Below are positions 42,088 through 51,077 of a stretch of 64,000 nt of DNA, piece by piece. Numbering within the stretch: the first letter of the stretch is position 1; every line of letters begins with the position of its first letter. The notes under the pieces are model-generated. The model saw only the letters and a list, made by a program, of their open reading frames with translations. It did no database searches and was not told the DNA's origin. The DNA comes from Agapetus fuscipes. Its lineage: Eukaryota; Arthropoda; Insecta; Trichoptera; Glossosomatidae. Position numbers and translations under genes: made by a program. Location of the stretch: the NCBI GenBank assembly GCA_951799405.1, contig OX637334.1:310001-374000 (forward strand). The letters are read 5' to 3'.

Positions 42088-45000
42088 ATGCCACTGTTCG
42101 ACCGTACTATTCACACGGGGATAGTACGCGTGTACACACCCACCCAGTTGAAGGGCATTCTTTTGTTGAATAACCCGTGTATAAAACTACAAACAAAGGG
42201 ATGGCCGAACACTATCCTACGGCGACGCGGGAGGAGACCCGGCAAGAGAGGGGGACGAAGGCTGTGCTACACGGCGCAGCCAACGGCATCGCTTTTGTCG
42301 GCAGAACTGAGTTGCGGTGATGACCGCAGTCCCAGCATTCAACCCTCAGTGGCGCCTCCACCTTCAACCTCGCTGCCAGATGGCTGCAGAGGAAGACATC
42401 ATAGAATTGTGGAGAGGGGGGTGACATTAGGATGTTGGAACGCGCGGTCGATTTCTAGCAAAGTAGATGATATAGACAACATTTGTAAAAGTCATGGCCT
42501 TGACATCCTCGCGCTGACTGAGACGTGGCATGAGAGTCATAATTCAGTTCCCCTAAGAAGATTACGCGCACTGGGATATGCGACGCTCGAGGAAGCTCGG
42601 GCAAGGCCGCGTCGTGGAAATGGTACAGAGAGTATCTCTTGGACCAACCACGGCGGTGTTGCCTTGTTGGTGCGATCAGGATTTCGTGTGGAGAAGGTAA
42701 AAATTTTCCCCACGAAGTCTTTTGAATGCCTAGTGTGTCGTGTGTCCTCCAGTGCAGCGCTCACCATTGCTGTAGTTTATCGCCCCGGCTCTAAGCCTGT
42801 AACGGCTGAGTTTTTCAGGGAGCTTCGGGAACTATTTGAATCATTAGTAATTCGCAATGAGACGTTTCTGTTGGTCGGGGATGTCAACGTCAGACTTGAG
42901 CGTAGAGACGACACAAATAGTGTGGCTCTTACCGCCTTACTAGCGGACTATGGCTGCAGACAGTGGGTTAGCGCGCCGACTCATGATGCGGGCGGCCTAC
43001 TGGATGTAGTCATTACCAGAGAGGAGGATGCTCCTTCAAAGACGGAGGTTCGAGACGTGGGTTTGTCGGACCACAGGTTGGTGATAGCGAATATTGATGT
43101 GAGTCGCCCTGTTCCGGTGTATCGAAAAATTACTTCTAGGTGCTGGAATGGGTTTGATATAGATATTTTTAGGAGAGATCTTTCGCTCTCGCCGATCTGC
43201 TGTCCGGAAGCCTATGTCTCAATGCATCCGGATGAGTTGGTTGATGTGTACAATAAAACCTTGAGCGATTTGATAGCTTTGCATGCTCCTATTAAGACGA
43301 AAATAGTGAAAGAACGCAACAGTGCTATTTGGTTTGACAGCGAATGCCGCACGCTTAAGCGCAATATGCGCAGGCTGGAGCGAAATTATAGAAGCAGCAA
43401 GCCAGGTAGCACTAGAGCAGCGTGGATGGACGCTCAGGGTGTGTACAGGTCAGCCATACTCCAGAAAAAATCCACTTATTATTGTACAAAAATTTCTGAG
43501 GCTAAATCTCCTCAGCAGGTGTGGAAAGTTCTGGAGAACTTGTCTGGGAGTGCTCGGGTTGGTGTGGGTTCGACGTCGGCTGCTTGTGATTTTGCCACGT
43601 ACTTTGAAAATAAAATACCTCATATGCGCTCTGCTCGGGTCGGGGGTACTCCTGCCTCAAGGGTTGGGAGTGCTTCTCGACTTGAGGTACTTGATCTTAC
43701 TGACATAGATGAGGTGTGTCAGATCGTGGTAGGGTCGCCAAACAAGCAGTGTGACCTTGACCCTGTACCAGTCTGGGTACTCAAAGAATGCATCACACAG
43801 CTGGCTCCATTTATTGTTAAGGCTATCAATGGATGCCTGATGGATGCCACTGTTCCCCCTTCTTTGAAGGTAGCTCACATTACACCAATTTTAAAAAAGC
43901 CCCAGTCGGATCCTGGTGACCCTTCAAATTTTAGACCTGTGTCAAATCTGCCATTCTTGTCGAAGGTGCTGGAGCGGATTGTCTCCCGGCGGTTGGTGTC
44001 GTATCTAGATGCAAATAGATTAATGCCTAAGAGGCAGTCGGCATACCGGAAATATCATTCAACAGAAACCGGTATGCTTAAGCTTGTATCGGATATGATA
44101 TCGGCTGTAGAGTGTGGCGATCTGGCCTTACTGGCGCTTCTTGACATGAGTGCGGCTTTTGACACAGTAAGTCACCTGATTCTTATTGAGAGGTTGGAGG
44201 TGTCGTACGGATTGACCGGCGGGGCTTTAGCATGGTTCTCCTCCTATCTGGTGGAACGCAGGCAGGCGGTGCGTGTTTGTGATAGTGTCTCACCTACCTA
44301 CTCGCTGTCCTCTGGGGTTCCACAGGGCTCTGTGCTGGGTCCGATTCTTTTTATATTGTATACTGCTGACATTGAGAGTATTGTTGAAAAATGGGGCCTC
44401 ATCTCACATTCATATGCAGATGACTGGCAAATATACTCTCAATGTCGGCCAGACATGACTGAGGACCTCAGTTGTAGGGTCTCTGGGTGTATCTCGGAGG
44501 TCGGTGAGTGGATGGTGAACAATGGCCTAATCCTGAACATGGATAAGACGGAGATACTCTGGGCAGCCACATCTAGGCGCGACCATCTATTGGTTAATGG
44601 GGTAGCACTCTCCATAGGAGGTAAGCTGATCCAGCCTTCCGATTCGGTGAGACTTCTAGGAATCTTACTGGATCGGAACCTGACATTGGAAAGGCAAATA
44701 GATGCCACAATAGCTTCCTCCTTTTTTTCACTGCGCCAAATAAAGGCAATTAGAAAGTGTCTTCCGTCAGATGCGGTTAAGACCCTGGTGAGTGCGTTTG
44801 TGATGTCTCGGATTGATTATTGCTCAACGCTTTATAGTGGTCAGCCAAAGAAGCATTTCAACCGCTTTCAATCTGTGTTGAATTCAGCAGCAAGGCTTAT
44901 ATTCGGGATATCCAAATTCGCTCACATCACTCCGCTGTTAAAAAAACTACATTGGCTTCGTTTCCCGGAGAGGGTGGTCTACCGTGTTTGTCTGATGGTA

Positions 45001-45279
45001 TATAAAGCCATCAATGGCTTGGCTCCACCTTATCTGACTGACATGATTTCGCCTGTTGAGATGGGTGTGAGGAGGCAGACACTCAGATCCGCGGGCGATG
45101 GTGCAATCAATTTGGTTCAGCCGCACCGTCAGATCCGTACAAATTTTGGAGACCGTGCTTTCCGTGTTGCGGGTCCGGTGGAGTGGAACAGACTGCCACC
45201 CGGAGTGAAGAACTCCGAATCTATGGGTATATTTTGCGGAGCTCTCAAGACGCACCTTTTCAAAAAGTCTTATCCGTGA
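42088..45279 (+). CDS. LINE endonuclease/reverse transcriptase (CR1/L2 type)
   Basis: Encodes 1063 residues without a stop. An N-terminal basic stretch (RRRGRRPGKRGGRR, about 46-59) precedes an apurinic-type endonuclease (about 112-335) with WNARSISSK, TETW (144-147), GDVN (264-267) and SDHRLV (327-332); these nick target DNA in this family. The reverse transcriptase (about 557-850) shows LDPVPVWVLKE, NFRPVS, LLDMSAAFDTVS (first catalytic Asp 686), GVPQGSVLGPILF and YADD (776-779). The C-terminal region includes FGDRAFRVAGPVEWNRLPPG and ends KTHLFKKSYP. All catalytic motifs are present, so it may be functional or recently so. GC content is well above the surroundings. The start chosen is the first ATG; translation could begin later. 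Assignment to the CR1/L2 group rests on motif resemblance and the C-terminal domain. Confidence 0.92.
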   Translation: MPLFDRTIHTGIVRVYTPTQLKGILLLNNPCIKLQTKGWPNTILRRRGRRPGKRGGRRLCYTAQPTASLLSAELSCGDDRSPSIQPSVAPPPSTSLPDGCRGRHHRIVERGVTLGCWNARSISSKVDDIDNICKSHGLDILALTETWHESHNSVPLRRLRALGYATLEEARARPRRGNGTESISWTNHGGVALLVRSGFRVEKVKIFPTKSFECLVCRVSSSAALTIAVVYRPGSKPVTAEFFRELRELFESLVIRNETFLLVGDVNVRLERRDDTNSVALTALLADYGCRQWVSAPTHDAGGLLDVVITREEDAPSKTEVRDVGLSDHRLVIANIDVSRPVPVYRKITSRCWNGFDIDIFRRDLSLSPICCPEAYVSMHPDELVDVYNKTLSDLIALHAPIKTKIVKERNSAIWFDSECRTLKRNMRRLERNYRSSKPGSTRAAWMDAQGVYRSAILQKKSTYYCTKISEAKSPQQVWKVLENLSGSARVGVGSTSAACDFATYFENKIPHMRSARVGGTPASRVGSASRLEVLDLTDIDEVCQIVVGSPNKQCDLDPVPVWVLKECITQLAPFIVKAINGCLMDATVPPSLKVAHITPILKKPQSDPGDPSNFRPVSNLPFLSKVLERIVSRRLVSYLDANRLMPKRQSAYRKYHSTETGMLKLVSDMISAVECGDLALLALLDMSAAFDTVSHLILIERLEVSYGLTGGALAWFSSYLVERRQAVRVCDSVSPTYSLSSGVPQGSVLGPILFILYTADIESIVEKWGLISHSYADDWQIYSQCRPDMTEDLSCRVSGCISEVGEWMVNNGLILNMDKTEILWAATSRRDHLLVNGVALSIGGKLIQPSDSVRLLGILLDRNLTLERQIDATIASSFFSLRQIKAIRKCLPSDAVKTLVSAFVMSRIDYCSTLYSGQPKKHFNRFQSVLNSAARLIFGISKFAHITPLLKKLHWLRFPERVVYRVCLMVYKAINGLAPPYLTDMISPVEMGVRRQTLRSAGDGAINLVQPHRQIRTNFGDRAFRVAGPVEWNRLPPGVKNSESMGIFCGALKTHLFKKSYP

Positions 45280-45335
45280 TCGGAGAGGGCCCTTGAGGTG
45301 TGACACACACAAAAACGGCGCTCTCTTATCATGTG
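45280..45335 (+). promoter_or_regulatory. LINE 3' UTR hairpin shared with SINE-C tails
   Basis: AGAGGGCCCTTGAGGTGTGA and CACACACAAAAACGGCGCTC lie directly after the stop codon. The SINE-C tail carries AGAGGGCTCTTGAGGTGTGA and TACACACAAAAACAGCGCTC, differing at only three of 40 aligned positions. In this class of LINEs the reverse transcriptase recognises the RNA's 3' end, so this is the probable recognition element. Confidence 0.75.
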
Positions 45336-45360
45336 TAATTTAAAACAAATAAGCCTGACA

Positions 45361-45690
45361 TATATATATATATATATAAGGTTCACAATGCCAAGGAAAT
45401 CGGCTTAGCATCATCTTGGCAATATTATCATCGACTCGGGTTGACTTTTTACAGTACAGAGCTGGGATTTGTCGCCATGGCAACCCGCGCCATTAAGGCT
45501 TAAGTCAAAGCAGATAAATCGTTATTTACCGATCGGGAAAATATCTGTATTTGAGCTGCACAATTGTCTTTTTTATCCCGGCGAGTGTGTCGCAAATCAT
45601 TTTCATTGCCGCTGCCATTTGCTACGAAAATCCGGATTCCGAATTGTGATTTACTGTTTTATTGATTCACTTAATATCCGGGGCACGTAG
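45361..45690. other. TA microsatellite and unassigned sequence
   Basis: (TA)n at about 45359-45378, possibly the LINE's terminal repeat. The ORF at 45469-45690 lacks recognisable domains. Confidence 0.4.
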
Positions 45691-45691
45691 C

Positions 45692-45912
45692 TCACTCACT
45701 CTGCCAATAGCAATCCAGTTTCAGGGAAAGGTGGCAAGACTTGAAGTTGTCTTATCATCTATAATCTAAGCTATTAACCTTTGAGATTCATATTTGATGC
45801 AGTACTACAAAAATATAAGTGGAAAACAGCGTTTACACATGCTGTATTTGTACTTAGAAAATAAAATAAAGCATATTTTTTATGAACATAAATCTTGCAA
45901 CTCTACTTGCTC
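45692..45912. repeat. Two degraded SINE-A pieces in opposite orientation
   Basis: 45700-45745 is a plus-strand piece (CAGTTTCAGGGAAAGGTGGC). 45750-45912 is a degraded minus-strand copy (CATCTATAATCTAAGC, TTTACACATGCTGTATTTGT, ATCTTGCAACTC). Confidence 0.6.
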
Positions 45913-46855
45913 TTTCATATAAGTAATAAAAACCAAGGAACAAAGATAATTATGTAGAATAAACGATATAAAATCAAAAGTACATTCAATAAACCTACGG
46001 AATACAATGACAATAATATGAAAATATATATAAAGGTAAAAGTCATAGCCGCCAGAGTGAAAGCATCATAAAGACGTAGAAAAAGTACTAACATTTTATT
46101 TTCAATAGCCGGACGTGATTACTATGATTATTTTTATGACTAAAACAATATTAAAAATATATTTCAATGAGTAAAACTTACGTTTTTAACGCCACTCTAT
46201 AGTCAGAAAGATTCAATAGATGGTCTTACCTGAAAAAAATGAAAATTAACATTAACATTTTTAATTAATCTTGTATCACATTTTGACAATAAATTTCACA
46301 TTTATCTTTTATGGTATTAGTGTGCAAGTTTGTAAAAACCAGTGGCGCAATTTCAATAAAGGCAAATAGTTGTTGTCATACTTAATTATAACAAAATTCC
46401 TGTGGTAGATTTTAATTGCCTGAAATTATTTAAAGCTTCAGTACCCCGAGTATGAAACATGGCGAAAACTCCCTTCGATTGCGTAAATCGACTAAATGCA
46501 TGAGAACTTAATCACTCACTGGAAATGCTGGCTTGAAACGCAGATTTTTCATGTATTTTCGAATAACGCGATTGAGGGCAGCTTCGGCAATATTTCATAC
46601 TACGGGTACAGAAGACTATTAAACGTTAAACACGCACAAAGACACATACGAGGCTTGTTTAAAACGTATAACGAATCAAAAGGTATTTATTTATTCATGA
46701 ATATTTATTTTGTCCCCTCGTAGATGACAATTATATTCCAATATTTTTTTCCAATTCTCGAAGTACTTAAAAAATGTGATCTTGTTTAGCTTCTCCTTTG
46801 ATGCTGTCTTTATCTCCTGAATCGAGGCGTAGCGTCGTCTTTTCATGGGCATCTT
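45913..46855. other. No gene or repeat recognised
   Basis: AT-rich unique sequence. The ORF at 46496-46723 has no recognisable domain. Confidence 0.4.
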
Positions 46856-46856
46856 G

Positions 46857-46900
46857 AGTGGAATGCAAGCACTCTACCAACTGAGCTATCGACCCAACTG
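46857..46900 (-). repeat. SINE-B head fragment
   Basis: The minus strand reads GGGTCGATAGCTCAGTTGGT then AGAGTGCTTGCATTCCAC. Box A is intact; box B and body are missing. Confidence 0.75.
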
Positions 46901-47008
46901 GACATAAAATGACAAATGAAGAAAGAATACACATGCTCAGAATGCTGTACTCGCCCCTGGTTTAAAGTTAAAACTATTTATCCACTCCAAACACACACAT
47001 ATCTACAC

Positions 47009-47330
47009 CAGGCGCGTGCATAGGGTATAGGCAAAGATATTTTGCTTCTCCCAAAACTGGTCGTGTACAAAAATAAACTCATGTGAATTAAAACAAAGCA
47101 ATTTTTATTTTAATCTATTAAAATGAACTTTCACGAAGTTACTGCTGAAAACCTAGATAATATAATTATTTTCTCCTTTAAAATAACTCATTGTAAATTG
47201 ACTGAAGTGCTAACGATGGTCCAATAGAATGAAATTTTGTATTTTAAATCAGAATATTTAGCTTAAATGTTTTTTACCATATATTGCCTATCTATTAGGC
47301 GCTTGCGACTGTATGAGATGCACGCCCCTG
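47009..47330. mobile_element. hAT-n copy 2 carrying PLE-2 5' sequence
   Basis: Ends CAGGCGCGTGCATAGGG and GATGCACGCCCCTG match copy 1. Flanks ATCTACAC (47001-47008) and ATATACAC (47331-47338) match at 7 of 8 positions. Relative to copy 1 it has ~100 bp more internally. That extra sequence (about 47036-47165) has CTTCTCCCAAAACTGGTCGT and encodes MNFHEVTAENLDNI, the PLE-2 terminus and N-terminus. Confidence 0.8.
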
Positions 47331-47338
47331 ATATACAC

Positions 47339-48222
47339 ACACACGCACCCTATATACACACACACACCCTACACTGCCCTCGCTTAAACAACTAGGCATC
47401 ATCATTACATTTTCCAGGAAAAGCCGACGCCTTACATTATTTCAACAACAACAAAATGGCGTACGATTAGTGGGAACGACGCGATGGTGACAAAGTGGTT
47501 GTGGCGTGTAGGAGGCATGAGGGCTGCGGAATATCTGTAACATAGAAGTTGCCGCGTGAACTGCTTTATTGGCCGAGGACACGCGAGACCTCAGTTTACA
47601 TGGTGTGTCCTGTACGCCGAGTCGCTCGATCGGATACGCGAACTTTGTGGCCAACAAATCCAACTTTGAGGCTTTTTCAAAGTTTTGTGCCAGCTATGGC
47701 GAGAACTCGTCGATCTAATCAGACCGAAATTCTTTCTATTTTTCTGTATTCTTTTCCGCCTCTAGGTGGTTGACCAATTAGTCAGGAGAGCGCCTCCCGA
47801 ACAGTCTCAGTAGTAGCATCTCGAATTCTAGGCCTTAAGTCTTATATTAAGACGCTCAGAATCACTTTGCATTTTTGTTTGTAAATTTAAAATCCTCGAG
47901 CCCTAGACCCTCACGGCTATAATCTTTCAGTGATTTCTGAGACCCTTTGCTTCGTGTAAACGCTTGGGAAAGTGTAGATTCACGGAAGGGCCTTCTGCCA
48001 CTCGCATCTCACGTAACTTTTGCATGCGAGTCCTGTGACACATCCCCGGATGGGATGGATATACAGGGCGTGGGTCAGTGGAGGAAAGACTGACCCTGAG
48101 AGAAGGTGTTGTGTAGCAAGGAAGTCATCCAATGTTGCATGAGGACAAAATAGCGCCTCTACGCTCGTAACCATGCATATGAAATTTGAAATACTACGAC
48201 TGCCTGTGATGTACCTATTGGG
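47339..48222. other. CA microsatellite and unassigned less AT-rich sequence
   Basis: 47331-47375 is CA-rich. 47440-47800 and 47940-48180 have more balanced base composition than their neighbours, with ORFs of 64-74 codons on both strands but no recognised domain. They could hold host exons, promoters or an unrecognised element. Confidence 0.3.
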
Positions 48223-48223
48223 T

Positions 48224-48392
48224 AAGTTCGCGCTTTAACATGCCGTATATGGACCTACAATATAAAAACCCAATATCAAATGAACATAAGCAATGCAACT
48301 CTTGCCGAAAGTTTCTTCCCTGAAACAGGGGAAACATTGGCAACGTGAACCATTTTTTAAAAGTATGGGCGGTCCCCCTCACTCCAACCTTT
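48224..48392 (-). repeat. SINE-A copy, tail truncated
   Basis: Minus strand: AAAGGTTGGAGTGAGGGGGA at the 5' end, ending in ATGTTAAAGCGCGAACTTAC. It joins a SINE-B piece directly. Confidence 0.75.
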
Positions 48393-48393
48393 A

Positions 48394-48592
48394 AACGCAA
48401 ACGCAACTAAGCTACACATATAGTGTAACTTTTTGCCTGCGTTCGCATGTGTCCCTCGGTAATTGGGAAAACTCTGTTTCAACTGAAGGCCGGCCTCTTT
48501 ACTGTAAAATAAATAGGTTCCACTCGCCACATGAACTCCTTTGGGCACACGAAGTTACTCTATATGTGTAGCGTATTAGCGTGACGTAGCAT
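48394..48592. mobile_element. SINE-B 3' pieces in inverted arrangement
   Basis: 48394-48455 reads as a minus-strand 3' end (CGCAACTAAGCTACACATAT). 48478-48592 reads as a plus-strand 3' half (GAAGGCCGGCCTCTTTACTG to ATATGTGTAGCG). The result is a loose palindrome of two SINE-B tails. Confidence 0.7.
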
Positions 48593-48798
48593 TTTTCAGG
48601 AAATGAACAGCCCAGAGGACAAATCAGCTAAAAGCTCTGAACACAAAGTGCAAAGCACACGGCTTAAACGCAACAACGGCGTTTTCCAAAAATGTAAGGA
48701 AACTGTGCAGGTTTTCTCTCTCTTAGAAAATTTCCATACTTTTTAGGTTAAATTCCATTGAGTATACACGTATTTTTTTAGTTGGACACACAGCTGTA

Positions 48799-49033
48799 CC
48801 CTTAGTACGAGTTGCAAAACTTGAGTAATGTAAAGTTTAGGCAATTATTAAAGAGTGATTTCCCTCAAAATTTGCCGTTTTTGTTTGTTTGAACTTGATT
48901 TTCTTCATCACTGTAACTCTTTTGCTAAGACCATAAAGTGTAAGAAACAAAAACGGCAGATTTTGGGAGAAATAACTCTTTAATCTTTTCCGTAAACTTT
49001 ACTTTTCTCAAGTTTTGCAACTCGTACTCAGGG
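48799..49033. mobile_element. MITE-2 copy 4, intact, opposite orientation
   Basis: The 235-bp element is flanked by TA. Left arm CCCTTAGTACGAGTTGCAAA, right arm TTGCAACTCGTACTCAGGG. The central segment is the reverse complement of that at 20.3 kb. Confidence 0.9.
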
Positions 49034-49207
49034 TACTGTACTCCCCGAGGTTCTGCTTTGTCCGGTTTAGAATTGTCACGCTCGTAAAATCACTATTGTG
49101 AAATATGGGCAATATTAAGAAAAAGCTCTCACATACACACACGTTCTACAAACTTTCCAATTTCCTGTTCAAGCTTTGTTAAAATGTTCTGGAATATTCA
49201 ATGTCAT

Positions 49208-49757
49208 ATGCTTCTTGACTAATAGGCTGGTATGAGGCTGACCACTCTTTTTTGTGTCTTGTATCCTGCCGCCATTCTTCTAGGGGTTTCCGGTACCTCC
49301 ACACAAGTGCCTCCACTTGACTCTGTCCTTGCATACTTCTTTCATCTCATCTAATTTCATCGCTCTTTTCATGCACGCTCTTCTCTTGTTTCCACTCTGT
49401 AGATGCCATTCATTCGCAATTTTACTCATCTGATCAATTAATTCTTTCCTAGGTCTTCTTCTTCCACGCTTACCTATTACATTCCCTTTATACACTTTTT
49501 TGTCAATCGGTCTTTATTCATCCTTTCAATATGTCCAAACCAACCCATGTTGTAAAAAAATGGTTCACTTTGTCAATGTCCTCCCTGTTTCAGGAAAGTT
49601 CCATAAAAAGTGCAGGGTTTAGGTTCATTTGAAGTTTATTTTGCAGTAAGTACAAATACAGCATTTGTAAGCGGAAACATACATGTGTCTTTTTGTGGAC
49701 CTGCAGATATGAATTTTAAATGTTAATATATTCTTGCAAATTGGATTATTATAGATA
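49208..49757 (+). repeat. SINE-A copy split by a LINE fragment
   Basis: The 5' part TTCTTGACTAATAGGCTGGT to GCTGACCACTC ends at about 49246. The rest begins at about 49543 (CCCATGTTGTAAAAAAATGG) and runs to TTCTTGCAAATTGGATTATT. The insertion is a LINE C-terminal fragment in minus orientation. Confidence 0.75.
49247..49545 (-). pseudogene. LINE C-terminal fragment
   Basis: The minus-strand ORF gives RGRRRPRKELIDQMSKIANE and KEVCKDRVKWRHLCGG, preceded in another frame by WFGHIERMNKDR. The order G-H-x-x-R-M, R-R-G-R-P-R-x-x-W/L, and D-R-x-x-W-R is the conserved end of several LINE reverse transcriptases. It is 5' truncated with one frameshift. A related piece is at 58140-58295. Confidence 0.75.
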
Positions 49758-49764
49758 TGTTTCT

Positions 49765-50012
49765 TGACTGAGATGAGGCTGACCACCCATACTGTAAAAA
49801 ATGGTTCACTTTGCCAATACACCCCTGTTGCAGGGAATATACAGAAAAAGTTGCTGGGCTTATGTTCATTTGCGGTTTGTTTTTTTAATTGTAAGTACAC
49901 ATGCAGCATATGTAAGCGAGAATTTACACGTGTCTGTTTATGGGCATGCCTTTACAATGAACTTTGAATGTTAAGATGTCTTTGCAACTTAGATTATATA
50001 AGATAATCTAAA
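49765..50012 (+). repeat. SINE-A copy
   Basis: Begins TTCTTGACTGAGATGAGGCT, with ACCCCTGTTGCAGGGAATAT at the centre and ends TTTGCAACTTAGATTATATA. It follows another SINE-A directly. Confidence 0.85.
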
Positions 50013-50614
50013 AAAATGCGATTTGAAATTTAAGAAGAGTTCACACCGAGATTGAGGTTTTTCCAAAATGACTTTCTGGATTTAATTAGGGACCAAGTTA
50101 AGTGAATTCCCGTTTTGCAAATGAAGAGCCTCAAGAGGTCCGCCCCGAGTTGTCGTAATTGGAATTTTATGTTTTTATATCCATATTTTATGAAAAGTGT
50201 TCCTCATTCCGGCCGCCGGCGACAATTACATTTTTTTTTAATTTCAGTAAGACGAAAAAATTGTTCTTAATTTCAATTTTTGAATTGTTGACATTCCAAA
50301 TAATTTACCAACTAATAGAGGAAAAGGACAAACAATTCTAAGCTTTTAAAAACGTTATAATAAAATTTTGAAGAGAAAAATCTAAGGAAACTAAAAAATT
50401 AATTGTGTCCCGCACATGAATTGACATTTTAGCGTTATAGGTTGGCTAATTAATAACCAGCTTTTATGATTATGTTATTTTATTCAGTATCTGATACATT
50501 GGCAGATGATACAGCATTTAAGAACTTTGTGTTCTACCTCGCTTACTCACCGAAGGAAGGCAAAATTGTGACCTCACACGGCCGGTTTGCTTAGGTGAAG
50601 GTATAAGTTAAGTT
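50013..50614. other. No gene or repeat recognised
   Basis: AT-rich unique sequence. Confidence 0.4.
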
Positions 50615-50615
50615 G

Positions 50616-50878
50616 TATAATCTAATCTAATCTAATCTAAGTTGCAAAGATATGTTACATTGGAGATTCACATTACATGCATTATCACAACCAGACACAT
50701 ACAAGTTTGCGCTTGCACATGCCTCATATGAATCTACAACATAAAAACCAAATCTCAAATGGACATACACCCTGCAACTCTTGCCGTCCTTCCCTGAGAC
50801 AGGGGTGACATTGGCAAAGTGAACCATTTTTACAGCATGGGTGGTCAGCCGCATACCAACCTATAAGTCAAGGAACTT
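50616..50878 (-). repeat. SINE-A, one of the most complete copies
   Basis: Minus strand: CCTTGACTTATAGGTTGGTA, GTGTATGTCCATTTGAGATT, and a tail of four TTAGA units at about 50619-50640. Useful as the reference for the younger subfamily. Confidence 0.9.
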
Positions 50879-50981
50879 TTAAGGAACAAGGAACCTTTGA
50901 AGAAAAATTGTTTTATTGGTTGCTAAGTAACCCAGTCACACAGTTCTGTGAAATTTATCAAGTTTGTGCTGAGTCCATTAT

Positions 50982-51058
50982 TTATAATCTATAATCTAAG
51001 TTGCAAAGATATATTAACATTTAAAATTCATATTAAATGCATGCCCACAAACAGACTG
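50982..51058 (-). repeat. SINE-A 3' end piece (diverged subfamily)
   Basis: Tail and 3' end only (TTGCAACTTAGATTATAGAT, TCTGTTTGTGGGCATGCATT, minus strand). Confidence 0.75.
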
Positions 51059-51077
51059 GGCCTTTAGCGCCATGCAG

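Larger units (their letters stand above)
41620..45360 (+). mobile_element. Near-intact CR1/L2-type LINE
   Basis: A non-LTR retrotransposon with a ~0.4-kb leader, a single long ORF (42088-45279) and a short 3' UTR. The 3' UTR has a hairpin formed by GAGAGGGC and GGCGCTCTC enclosing GGTGTGACACACAC, followed by AAACAAATAAGCCTGACATA and (TA)n. The 5' boundary is uncertain: a MITE-3 ends at about 41605, so LINE sequence must begin after that. No ORF1 is visible, so the copy is 5' truncated or belongs to a one-ORF lineage. Short 3' ends of the same family lie at 16785-17103. Confidence 0.85.
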
